Source of the DNA: Cryptomeria japonica
Taxonomy: Eukaryota; Streptophyta; Pinopsida; Cupressales; Cupressaceae
Length of the DNA stretch: 64,000 nt
Assembly: GCF_030272615.1 (NCBI RefSeq)
Contig: NC_081413.1
Coordinates: 163,833,080-163,897,079, forward strand
Direction of reading: 5' to 3'
The translations under genes and the position numbers were made by a program. How positions within the stretch are numbered: the stretch's first letter is position 1; every line of letters begins with the position of its first letter. The notes under the pieces were generated by a model that saw only the letters and a list, made by a program, of their open reading frames with translations, had not been told where the DNA came from and did not search any database. Of this stretch, positions 11,020-22,245 are shown piece after piece.

Positions 11020-12103
11020 CTTAGATGTCTAGAAACTGAGGAGTCCCAACGTGCATTATCCAAAGTTCATGAAGGTGTTTGTGGATCTCATTCGAATGGT
11101 CTGACTTTAGGATGCAAACTACTAAGGGTTGGCTACTACTGGCCAGACATGGAGAAAGAAGCTATAAAATTTGCTAAAACCTATGAAAAGTGTCAGTTGC
11201 ATGGGCACCTTACACATGCTCCAGCAAGGGATCTCATACCCTTTGTGACACACTGGCCCTTTCAACAGTGGGCATTTGATCTAATTGGCCAAATATATCC
11301 TACATCATCTAATGGACACAAATTTATTATCATTGCCACTGAGTACTTCACTAAATGGGTAGAAGTGGTTCCACTCATCAAGGCAACAGGCAAACAAGTA
11401 TATCTCTTTATTCTTACCTTCATCCATTATAACTGATAATGGAGGACAATTCAAGAACAAAGATCTAGACGAACTCTGTGAGAAGTTTAAAATTAAACAA
11501 CACTGGTCCTCAATATATTACCCTCAAGGTAATGGACAAGCAGAGGCATCTAACACAAACCTACTGACTATCTTACAGAGAACAATGAACAAATCTAGGA
11601 AGGATTGGCATCTGTAGCTCAATCCTACACTATGGGCTTATAGAACAAGTATCAAAACACCTATTGGGGCTACACCTTTCTCTTTGGTGTATGGGTCTGA
11701 AGCAGTATTACCTATTGAAGTAGAAATACCATCTCTAAGAGTTTCCTTGCAAGGCCTTGTTACTGATGAAGACTATAGAATATCTAGATTGCAAGACCTC
11801 AAATTGCTGGATGAGTGTCGGCAAGTGGCATTTGATCATCTCTAAGTGTATCAAAAGAGAATGTCCAGAGGATATAACAAGAAGGTTTGACATCAAGAAT
11901 TTTAGGTTGGTGACCTAGTTTTAAGAGAAAATATTTAAAATCAACAATTTTGAGACAACAAAGGGAAGTTTGAATCCAACTGGTTGGGTCCCTATATCAT
12001 TACTGTAGCTTTTGGCTCTCGTGCCTATCAACTCTCAACACCGGAAGGAGAACAGCTCTATGAACCAATCAACACCATCCATCTAAAGAAATTCTTCACT
12101 TGA
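11020..12103 (+). pseudogene. pol: Integrase (left Tat-like element), frameshifted
   Basis: Integrase would join cDNA to the host chromosome. In order: a zinc-binding block with ALSKVHEGVCGSH and a CxxH variant (EKCQLHGH) of the usual CxxC; the core with FDLIGQIYPTSSNGHKF (first Asp); a frameshift near 11415; TDNGGQFKNKDLDELC (second Asp); YYPQGNGQAEASN (Glu); and WAYRTSIKTPIGATPF. The C-terminal part reads GDLVLRE, NWLGPYIITVAF and TIHLKKFF, ending at the stop at 12101. In-frame stops lie in the core and tail. A second copy of the tail from ALPIEVEIPSL onward lies at 18453-18847. Confidence 0.9.
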
Positions 12104-14620
12104 ATATTTTCTGCTCCAGCAGTCTATATAGTGAAAATGTCCTGAAAAAATCCTAAAAATCAGAAAATGTCTTAAAGAAATTCAAAAAAAAAAAAAAAGG
12201 AAAAAAAAAAAAGAGAGAGAAAATGCCTTGGTGAAAACCTGGTAAATAGGCACCTCGGTAAAAAAAAAAGAATCTCTACCAAGCAGGTGAAAACCTGGTA
12301 AACAAGCGCCTCTTGTACTCAAGCGCTCCATCTATCAATGCAATGTTGGCATTCTTGCTTTCCTGCATATTTTCTTTCGCTTGTACATATTTTAGTCACT
12401 TTTGTGACATCCTGGTTTGTTGGAACCCGCACCGCTTGAAATTGATCAATGTCCTAGTCTTAGGTAATCGACAAGAGCACATTACATATCCTAAGCAGTG
12501 TTAAACAAGTCATCTTTACGTTAGTGAAACCTGGTCGTCCACTCTGAGTCAAGTCACTTGTCTCCTAACTATTGAAGAGTTTTATCACTGAGTAACAAGC
12601 AAAACAACATAATGGAAAACAACCACTAAACAGTTTGAGCTATGCATGGAAATTTTCTTTGTGTGTTGTCTTTTATATTGGTTTTCGATTATTATCCCTC
12701 TGAGTAACTCGAGGAAGTCTATTGTGACTAAGAGGAGCAAGGATTGGGGGCATAATATTTTCTTGTTTTATACTTGTAGGAATGATCCCAATGATCTGGA
12801 AACATCTAAATTAGCTGGGTGTCTATGATAAGAGCCTTCACATCAAGGTGGAATTGCCTCACATACCTTGACTCCGCTTATTTGAATGCTACAGGGAGGT
12901 CCATATCATTTCTTTGTCTATTTTGAGGGAATTTCTTTATGATGTAATCTACGTCCCTGCGAAATTTGTCCAAGGATATGAACAAAAAAAGGGTCATTGC
13001 GGACAAGATAATTAATATTGAACATGAAAAGAAATGAACTCTATTTTGCCTGCTATAATTTTAAAACGCTCAATGATGAAAATTAAGCTTTTCAAATCCA
13101 GTGACTAGGTTTTGGTTGAATCTCATTTTGCATCTCATTTTGCATTTCATTTTGCATTTCGTGAATTTGGAGTGATTTCGGTATGGTAACAATGATTTCT
13201 TTATCTTCTGAATGAGAGTTTGAAGTATCCTCATTTCTTCGCTAAGTAATCTCTTCCTCATCAATTCTTCGATCGAGTACTTGTGTATTGAGATGTGTAG
13301 CTGCATACATAAGCATTTTACATAGATTCATGCATTCACTATCATCCATTTGAATTCACCTTATTGCATTGCATTGAAAAAATGAGACAAATTTTGCATT
13401 ACTAGTTACTCATTCTCATCACTCATTTGCATGAATCATTTATTTGCATATAAAATGAAACAAAAATAGACATCCATAATCATTTGCATTACATACTGAA
13501 AAAAAATGCATACATATAAGATAAAACATATAGAACAACATCTCATAATGCATCAACACAAGTATGATGAAATTAAATCACGAGCTTGTAAATTGGTTGT
13601 CCTGAGTCCATTTTCAAGATCGAAATCAAAATTTGATATCAACTCTCTCATCGAAATTTCACAAAATTTGGACCACTTAGCACTTTTCATCAAAAGCTCA
13701 TTCTCTCTTCTAATTGCACTCGATTTCTCATTAATCAACGCTGAATCTCAATTTAATTTCTACAAATCAACTTTGTGCTCAATTTCTTATCAATCAACAC
13801 AAATTTTTTAAAAATTCCTCTGAATCAATTTGTGCTCAAAACTACTTATCATCGCTAAAGAAATTGCCTATCATCATGTACCCTCGCTATTTTTCTATTT
13901 CGCTCCCTAGGGGGCATACTTGTGACCTTATGGCCTCACATTCTTCAATGTTGAGAAAATTTTCAAATCTTCATCGAAAGTCGAGCAAAAAAAGCTTTTT
14001 CAATTAAAGAAAATCAATCAAATAAGACCTCATCGCTAGGGGCATCTCAACTTCATCGCTTTATATCAAGTTGAGATTTCTCAATCATTTGAATCGAATC
14101 AATCTCTAGGGGCATATCAGTTTCATCGCTTCATATCAAGTTGATATTTGTCTTTATCTGAATCAATCTCTTAATGTTAATCAGTTTCATCACTTTTCAT
14201 CAAGCTGATTATTCGTTTAAACTCAATCAAGGGTTTAAAGAGTTTCTCAATCTAAGCAGGTGTTTAGTATTCATTGCTTTGGATCAAGTTGGACAGTTTA
14301 TCTTCATCGTATCTTGATCAATCAAGTTCAAGATCGATTTTTATCATCACTCATTGTGTCTAGTTCAATCAAGTTCTAGATTAGTAAGATCTTCTTCTTG
14401 ATCAATCAAGTTCAAGTTTGATATCTTTTGTTTTCTATGGTTCGTAAGTTCAATCAAGTTTGAGAGTGATATCGCTTTAATCAGACTTCATTCAGCTTCA
14501 TCACTTTGAATCAAGCTAAACACCTCGCTCTTCATCTGGTTTGTGATCAATCAAGTTCAGAACTAGTATCTCCTAGACATCAAATTTTCTTTGAACCAAC
14601 GCGATGCTCGTACATTAATT
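12104..14620 (+). other. 3' untranslated region 1 of the left element
   Basis: No gene seen. It opens with A-rich low-complexity DNA (12181-12215), then two direct copies of GGTGAAAACCTGGTAAA (near 12230 and 12286), a block seen at the same place in the second copy (near 19033). Degenerate repeats with TTCATCGCTT and TTGATCAATCAAG words fill 14035-14580. It is homologous to 18848-22230 but lacks about 940 bases found there at 20345-21285. Confidence 0.75.
14035..14580 (+). repeat. Degenerate repeats upstream of the polypurine tract
   Basis: Two word families recur. TTTCATCGCTTCATATCAAG-like words occur around 14045-14210. GATCAATCAAGTTC-like words occur about five times at 14310-14560, spaced roughly 45-95 bases. 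The same arrangement recurs at 21700-22180 before LTR3. Confidence 0.65.
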
Positions 14621-14634
14621 CAAAGAAGGGAAAA
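14621..14634 (+). other. Polypurine tract before LTR2
   Basis: CAAAGAAGGGAAAA ends directly at the TG of LTR2, the expected position for the plus-strand primer in an LTR element. Confidence 0.8.
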
Positions 14635-15716
14635 TGTAATACCCTAAAAATGGTCATCTAAACCATGAGCCCCTAATCTTGACAACATCACCAAAGTCCT
14701 AACCAAAGGCAATTAAATAAATCTTGAGCACATAATTAATCCTTTATTTATCAAATGTCACATGGCAAATTAATAACCCAATATTAATTAAATATTTATT
14801 TAATTAATGAAATCATTCCAAGTAAATCATTTTAAACAATTATCTTATTTATTTTAATTAAATATCTTTTTCATATTTAATTAAATAAATCAATTTGCCA
14901 TAAATTTTCAAAAAAGGAAACAAATCAAGAAAGAAGAATTGGAAATTATGAGAACAAATCTTCAAAAAAGGAAATAAATCATCAAAAAAGAATTAATTGA
15001 CCAAGAAAGAATTAAAAATTTGAGAAAAAGAAATCAATTGGAGATAATCTTGAAAAACAAATTAAAAATTAATAAATAATCTCAAAGAAAGCAATTAAAA
15101 CAATTAAATATTAAAATTGAATGAAATATAGAATAAATCACTTTTTTCTTGATTTTATCTTGATTTTAGTTCAATTTCCTTTAAAACTAAGAAAAGCATC
15201 CAATCACATCAATTCACCTGGATTGTGCTTCCTCTTGGAAAATCTTGACTGCTCATCATCATTTGATCTCAGCCATTGGTTTCTTTCTGAATTTTCTATA
15301 AATTCAGGCTCTCATCTCTCATTCAAAAGATCTTGGAGAGTATATTGTTATCATGTTGTTTTTGCTCTAGATTCAATAATATTTGTGCATTTAGATATTC
15401 ACATATTAGTTATTGCATACATATTTAGATCATTTATCTCATTTATTGCTTAAATCTTGTTAAATTAATCTTGCATCCATTTAACTTAATATCATGCTCA
15501 TATAGATTAAATCCTTCGTCTTGGTGTAGTCTAGTCACTGGTATTACTTATACAAATATGAGAGGAATCTTATACTCACATCTTTTAGAAGGAAATGGGT
15601 CGCTTTGTAATGGTTTATTATTCATTGATTATCGATTTACTAACCATACATCTAATGACTTGATTGAAGTATTGTGTATTGCAGATATAGATACAGGTCC
15701 ACTTTTCACACACACA
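14635..15716 (+). repeat. LTR2, internal LTR of the composite
   Basis: Starts TGTAATACCC and ends in the CA run, 1082 bp. It is homologous to LTR1 and LTR3 but clearly more divergent. Near 14930-14990 it has about 40 extra bases, and the part around 15370-15500 differs strongly. It is preceded by a good polypurine tract, so it is a 3' LTR of the gag-pol-bearing element. No target duplication partner is left at its right edge (GGGCC). Confidence 0.85.
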
Positions 15717-16657
15717 GGGCCCACCTTGTCACCTAGTCGCGATGGATACTCTAATGAGCAGTTTCCCATTGTGACCTAGCGACCACCGTTAGATCACTGT
15801 GATCACCGTCTAAACACCTTGAACCTGCTTGGCCTTTAACTTCTTAGCCGCTCTCCTGCTGGGTCCCACCACTTGGTCGCCATGTCGCGAGGGTATTCAT
15901 TTCGGGAACTTCACAACCATAGTACAACGACATCCATTGATAGTCCCAGAATTTTACTCCACCATTGGTCTTCCTCGGATCTGCCATTGGATCTTCTCGA
16001 TTTGCATGACCCTTAACCTCTTCTCACTAGCTTGTCACAAAATTTGGGTTGCTTCGAGATGCGTGCATGTGTGTGGTCCATCGACGTTGAGCCTCCACTT
16101 TCCAAAATCCCTTAAGTTTTGACACTATATAAGTGTGAGGCTTTGTATTTAAATACAAAATATTTCCTTCCCACAACTAATGTGGGATAAATGTTCATGC
16201 CTGGCAGCATTTACATGGAAATTTCTCTGGCCTTTTAAAACTTTCTTTGGCGCCCAAGTAAAAATATTTTACACAGGTTGATTGCATTTGTTCCGAGCTT
16301 CTTTAACTTCCCATGTTTCATAGGCATACGATGGGAGGATTGTTGGGTCCATTCTTCATGCCCTCAAACCAGACAATTTAGGTTGATTCATCAAGAGGTC
16401 ATTTGGAAGTGCAAAGCATAATTTAAAATGGGCCTCTCAAATTTTATAGGTCCCAACAGTGGCTCTGATTAGGGATGGTTGATTGCAAGACCAACACAAG
16501 AATTTAGAATATTAGGTAGAGAAGACTACCCAAAAAATAGGACACTTCTCTTCTTCTCAAAAAATAGGGGTTATTTATTGAAAGCCACACAACTGAAGAC
16601 AAGAAAATGTACAATAGACCATTTATTACATATGGCCCCGGGCCATCAAAACTTAAA
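15717..16657 (+). other. Non-coding segment after LTR2, unique in the window
   Basis: No primer site like that after LTR1 is present and no gene is supported. It is richer in G+C than its surroundings. A diverged direct repeat of about 36 bp (GGGCCCACC at 15717 and GGGTCCCACC at 15863, each followed by a GTCGCGA word) lies at its start. A TATA-like ACTATATAAG sits near 16122. A 118-bp LTR-like unit lies at 16341-16458. Confidence 0.5.
16341..16458 (+). repeat. 118-bp LTR-like unit with terminal TG...CA
   Basis: Begins TGTTGGGTCC and ends GGTCCCAACA, near-perfect inverted ends. A purine run (GATGGGAGGAT) sits immediately upstream and a TGG word two bases downstream, mimicking polypurine tract and primer site. 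It could be a terminal repeat of a miniature (TRIM-like) element or chance; only one copy is visible. Confidence 0.3.
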
Positions 16658-18265
16658 TTAATTCTTACCTCTATCAAACACATGTTTCTCACTTACATGA
16701 ACTAAAGGTAAGATGGAACTTTCACTATCATCTGCCTGATCATAAACTCTACAACTTCTCATTAGCTTATCACATAAAAGATACTCAGCATGCTGGTAAT
16801 CACCAAACAGTTGGAAATCAAACAAATGCAGAGAGTGTCGATCACTATATGACATAGGAATGTCATACCCTTTACAATTATTTGCCTGCTGAAAATAAAA
16901 GTAATCAAACTCCCTCTGAAAGCTGGGAACATTAGGCACATGCCGATCACTGGTTTGCACAAAAGGGAAAAACTCATCCTTAATATTGTCTTGCAAACTA
17001 GAGAGGAATACTTCCTCATAAAATGACTGCAATTCAATATCTTGCTGATCACAATTCCTATCATCCTCTTGCAAATAAGAAAATGTATCATCACTTGTCA
17101 ATGGTTCATTTACCACTTGCAAATCTGGGAAAATTACTTTAGATTTGTCATTCTTTTTAACAACAAAATCCACACAATGCATATAAAAATCTGAATTCAT
17201 ATCAACATATGAATGCACATTATCACATCTATCAACTTTATATGTATATTCACCTTGTCTTCTATTCAAATCAACTGTAGGGAGAGAATCAACAACATAT
17301 GTATCATACTTCACACCCTCAAAAATATTATTAGTATCAAAATGTGTACTAGTTGGGTATGAGAGATTGGGGACACTTCTAGTTGTATACCTCTAAAGAT
17401 CAACAACTAAGAGTTCTAAGATTTGTTCACTACTTAGTGAACCTTCTCCTTTATTTTCATTTTCCTTGGCTTTACCTTCTATGTTGTAAACATTGTCCCA
17501 ATCTGATGCAGGCATTAAATCTTATGTTCTCATGTCTATATGTACATTTATTTCATCATTACAATAGCTAATACCTGCATCATAACCTTTATCATGCTTC
17601 TCATAAAGTGTTGCTATATGTTGCAACATTGTTTCATAACCTTGGTTGCAAACACTTTGTGGATTGAAACTGATAACAAGATGATCTATATTATTCAAAT
17701 CTGAAACCTCAACGGGCTCATAATTATTTGAAAAACAACTTATGCTATCACAATTTTCTTCTTGCTCTGAATACACATCTACATTGTCATGCTGAGAATA
17801 AGAGTCATCTTCTGCATCATATGAGACATCTCCACTCATGGATTCATCTCCATCACTGTATTCAATATTATGTGCATTTTCATATTTATTCATTTCAATC
17901 TCATCTATCCACTCGTTAATATGTGCAACACTTTCTTCTCTCAAGGTTGTAGACCAATTAATTGAGTCAGGCTCATCAAGCTCCAAGAATAACTCAATCC
18001 AAATGGACTCATGGGGTCTAACATCAACTGGAAGCTCATTTAATGCAGCACTAAATATTTCATAAAAGACATATGATGACTCTTCATTCCTCTTCCCTAC
18101 TTTCTTTCTTAGAAACAAAATGCACTTTTCTTGGATCTTTTGAAGATGTATTTCAATCTCCCTATCAATGTCTTTCAAATTTGACAAATAAATTTTAGAT
18201 CTAGGAACCACATCTAGATCCATCAAATTTGAAACATCTACTGAACCATTACCATGAAAATACAT
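16658..18265 (-). pseudogene. Antisense open frame, 536 codons with two stops, unknown function
   Basis: On the minus strand a single frame runs from an ATG at 18265 (MYFHGNGSV) to a stop at 16658, interrupted only by a TAA near 17520 and a TAG near 17402. The product would be acidic, rich in Asp, Glu, Ser and Tyr. Its N-terminal part has an amphipathic Lys/Glu-rich helix (about residues 28-65) and a Trp-containing acidic segment (about 90-130); the rest is low complexity with Asp-Ser runs. I recognise no family. It lies opposite to the retrotransposon sense strand, between LTR2 and a truncated integrase tail. Antisense accessory frames are reported for some Tat-type elements such as Grande; host-gene capture is the alternative. 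The few stops compared with nearby pol suggest younger or longer-preserved coding sequence. Confidence 0.6.
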
Positions 18266-18452
18266 CTTAATGTTTTACAAACCCTTTGCAAAACACATGC
18301 AATCATTAACTTCATAACCACATACTTCTCCCATCGTTTAACTGAAACTTTTCAAAACAGGAAGTATGTGAAGTGCAGATTTCTTTTCCTTTCTATAGTA
18401 ACCTTTTCACCTAATAAGGAACAAATAATTATCTGAACAATACTTTGAGGAA
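18266..18452 (+). other. Junction between antisense frame and second integrase tail
   Basis: About 190 bases with no feature; it would contain the promoter side of the antisense frame. Homology to the integrase copy at 11712 begins abruptly at about 18453. Confidence 0.4.
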
Positions 18453-18847
18453 TACCTATTGAAGTAGAAATACCATCTCTAAGAGTTTCCTTGCAAGGTC
18501 TTGTTACTGATGAAGACTATAGAATATCTAGATTGCAAGAGCTCGAATTGCTGGATGAGCATCAGCAAGTGGCATTTGATAATCTCAAAGTGTATCAAAA
18601 GAGAATGTCCAGAGGATATAACAAGAAAGTTTGACACCGAGAATTTCAGGTGGGTGACTTAGTTCTAAGAGAGAATCCTAAAAATCAACAGTTTCGAGAC
18701 AACAAAGGGAAGTTTGAGCCCAACTGCCTGGGTCCCTATATCATTATTGCAGCTTTTGGCTTTGGTGCTTATCAACTTTCAACATCGAAAGGCAAATAGC
18801 TCCGCAAACTGATTAACACCATCCATCTGAAGAAATTCTTCAACTAA
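18453..18847 (+). pseudogene. pol: Integrase C-terminal tail, second truncated copy
   Basis: Starts inside the integrase at PIEVEIPSLRVSLQGLVTDE, without the zinc-binding block or catalytic core, and runs through GDLVLREN, CLGPYIII and TIHLKKFF to the stop at 18845. It is closely similar to 11712-12103, with two internal stops. It shows that the LTR3-side element lost its coding region upstream of this point, replaced by the segment carrying the antisense frame. Confidence 0.88.
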
Positions 18848-21800
18848 ATATTCTCTACTCCAGCAACTTTTACAGTGGAAAATGTCCCGAAGAAATCCTA
18901 AAAATCAGAAAATGTCCTAAAAAAATCATAAAAATCAGAAAATGTCTTGAAGAAATCCTAAAAATAAAAAAAAGTCTTGAAGAAATTCAAAACAAAAAAA
19001 AGAAAAAAAAAAAGGAGAGAAAATGCCCTGGTGAAAACCTGGTAAACAGGCACCTTGGTAAAAAATAAAAATATATATGAATCTCTGCCAAGCAGGTGAA
19101 AACTTGGTGAACACACGCCTCTTATACTCAAGCTCTCCATCTATCAATGCAATGTTGGCATTCCTATTTTTCTGCATATTTGCTTTCGCTTGTACATATC
19201 TTAGTCACTTTTGTGACATCTTGGTTCATTGGAACCCTCATGGCTTGAAACTGATCAATGTCCTAGTCTTAAGGTAATCAACTGAGCACATTACATGTCC
19301 TAAGTAGTATCAACCAAGTCAACCTTACGTCAATGAAACCTGGTCATCCATTCCGAGTCAGCTACCTGTCTCCTGACTACTGAAGAGTTTTATCACTGAG
19401 TAAACAAGCAAAACAACATAACGAAAAACAATCACTAAACGATTTGAGCTATGAATGAAAATTTTCTTTGTGTGTTGTCTTTTATATTGGTTTTCAATTA
19501 TTAGAGGAAGTCTATCTTGACTAAGAGGAGCAAGGATTGGGGGCATAATATCTTCTTTGTTTTCTACTTGAAGGAATGAACCCAATGATCTGGAAACATC
19601 TAAATTAGTTGGGTGTCTGTGATAAGAGCCTTCACATCAAGGTGAAATCACCTCACATACCTTGACTCTGCTTATTTGAATGCTACAAGGAGGTTCACAT
19701 GATTTCTTTGTCTATTTTGAGGGAATTTCTTTATTGTGCAATCCAGGTCCCTACGAAATCTGTCCAAGGATATGAACGAAAAAAGGGTCATTGCAGACAA
19801 GATAATTAATATTGCACATGAAAAGCAAGGAACTCTAATCTGCCTACTATAATTGTAAAATGCTAAATGATGAAAATTAAGCTTTTCACAATCTAGTGAC
19901 TAGGCTTAGGTTGTATTTTGCATCTCATATTTCATTTCATTTTGTATTTTGTGCATTTAGAGTGATTTCAGCATAATAGCAATGATCTCTTTATCTTCTG
20001 AATGAGAGGTGGAGCTTCATCATTTCTTCGCTAAGTGGTCTATTTTCATCATTTCTCCAATTGAGTACTTGTGTTTTGAGATGTTAGCTGCATACATGAG
20101 CATCTTATGTAGATTCATACATTGACTATCATTCATTTGAATCCATCTTATTGTATTACTCATTCTAGTTACTCATACTCATTCATTTATTTGCATCTAA
20201 AAATAAACAAAAATAAACATTCATATTCCATTCGCATTCATACATTCAGGTTGAAAAGAAATGCATACATATAGAATAAAGCATATAAAAGACATCTCAT
20301 AAGCAAATCAACACAAGTACGATGAAGTCAAATCGGATCTTGTATATATATATCATGTCAAGTAAGAGTACAAAATGATGTCAAATGACATATACAAACT
20401 CCCACCGACAGATGAAATGTATTATGCTCTAAATGAAACTGCTCTACCAATGTTGTGAGCATTCCGTGATTCACATAGATATCAGGTAATCCCAACAAAT
20501 GAGTCAAGTCACACAAGTCAATATGAGCTTTCTCAACCTTAGATAAATGTCACACTAATGCCATGGTAGGAGGATATACACATCTGAACAACATAGGAGG
20601 TAATTGAACCTACAAAAAAACAAACAAACCCAGCAACGAAGCATCAGAAAACATTCCAAATGAGCCTACAAGAGAAGCAAAACATCATGCAAATCCAACT
20701 AAGTCAAATGCAAAATCAAAATTTCACATTTACACCCTCAAAAATGCTTACTGTCTCTTGAACAACAAAACATAGAAAAGCAACATTTCGTATGAGCTAG
20801 GAATATCCCTAGTACGACAAACCAAGCTCAAGCAACAAACTTTTGGACCCTGCATGACAAAATGGTTTTTTTATACTTTTGTATGACACATGGGTAGCCC
20901 TAGAATGACAAAACTAATGGGCTCAAATGACGAAAGAAAATTTACCAGTTTCTCATACAAGACAGGATCTTGTCTCACACGAAAAAATGTGATGTCCGAC
21001 CCCAAACATGTGGAAAACTTGAAAATTGAACAAAAAAAATCAAAATTGGAAACACAAACAGGCTTAAGATCGATCACTTACAGTTGGCTCATAGTTTTGG
21101 GGTCGATTATGTCTTCTCTGGCACTCGAATAGATGCTGACGAGTAGGGACCACCATTTTCTTCACAGAAGGCTTTTTGAATTTTCAAACTAGGAGGGTTA
21201 AAATGAATTGAAAATGACACTTTTGTCCCATATATAGCCAAAAACCTAATTTTTCAACTTGCTCCAATGGACATGAAAATTGTACTCTTAGCTAATTTGA
21301 CCATTTTGATTCCATTTTCGGGATCGAAATTGAAATTAGAGATCATTTTGCTAGTCAATTTCAGAATTTGGACCACTTACCGTTTTTCATCAAATGTTCT
21401 TTCTTTAACTTTGCGCTCAATGTCAACTCTGAATCTCAATTTAATTTCTACAAATCAACTTTGTGCTCAATTTCTCACAAAATTTTCAAAAATTCCTCTG
21501 AATCAATTTGTGCTCAAATCATTATCATCACTCAAAATTGCCTATAATCATGAACCCTCGCCATCTTTCGATTTCACTCTCGAGGGGCATACTTGTGACC
21601 TTATGACCTCACATCTTCGAATGTCGAGAAAATTTTCAAATCTTCATCAAAAGTCGAGCAAAAAAATCTTTTTCAACTAAAGAAAATCAATCAAATAAGA
21701 CCTCATCGTTAGGGGCATATCAATTTCATCGCTTCATATCAAGCTGATATTTGTCTTCATCTGAATCAATCTCTTAACGTTAATCAGTTTCATCGCTTTT

Positions 21801-22230
21801 CATCAAGTTGATTATTCATTTAAACTCAATCAAGGGTTTAAAGAGTTTCTATGATCACACTAAATCTAAGAAGGTGTTCAACATTTGTTTCTTGATCAAG
21901 ATGAACAGTTTATCCTCATTGTATCTTGATCAATCAAGTTCAAGATCGATTTTTATCATCACTCATTGTGTCAAGATCAATCAAGTTCTAGATCAGTAAG
22001 ATCCACTTCTTGATCAATCAAGTTCAAGTTCAGTATCTTTTGTTTTCTATCATTCCTAGTTCAATCAAGTTCGGGATAGGTATCACTTTAATCAGACTTC
22101 AATCAACTTTGTCACTTCAAATCAAGCTAAACACCTCGCTTTTCATCTAGTTCGTGATCAATCAAGTTCAAAACTAGTATCTCCTAGACATCAAATTTTC
22201 TTTGAAATAGCGCACTGCTCGCACATTAAT
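18848..22230 (+). other. 3' untranslated region 2, homologous to region 1
   Basis: No gene seen. It matches 12104-14620 along its length: an A-rich run, GGTGAAAACCTGGTAAA repeats, then TTCATCGCTT and GATCAATCAAGTTC repeats. It differs by an extra segment at about 20345-21285 containing CGTATGAG/AGTACGAC words like those of the leader. Confidence 0.75.
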
Positions 22231-22245
22231 TCAAAGAGGGGCAAA
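22231..22245 (+). other. Polypurine tract before LTR3
   Basis: TCAAAGAGGGGCAAA abuts the TG of LTR3; it is the counterpart of 14621-14634. Confidence 0.78.

Noticed and set aside
18935-19177. Phe-rich minus-strand frame in 3' region 2
   Set aside because: Translation of an A-rich low-complexity tract.
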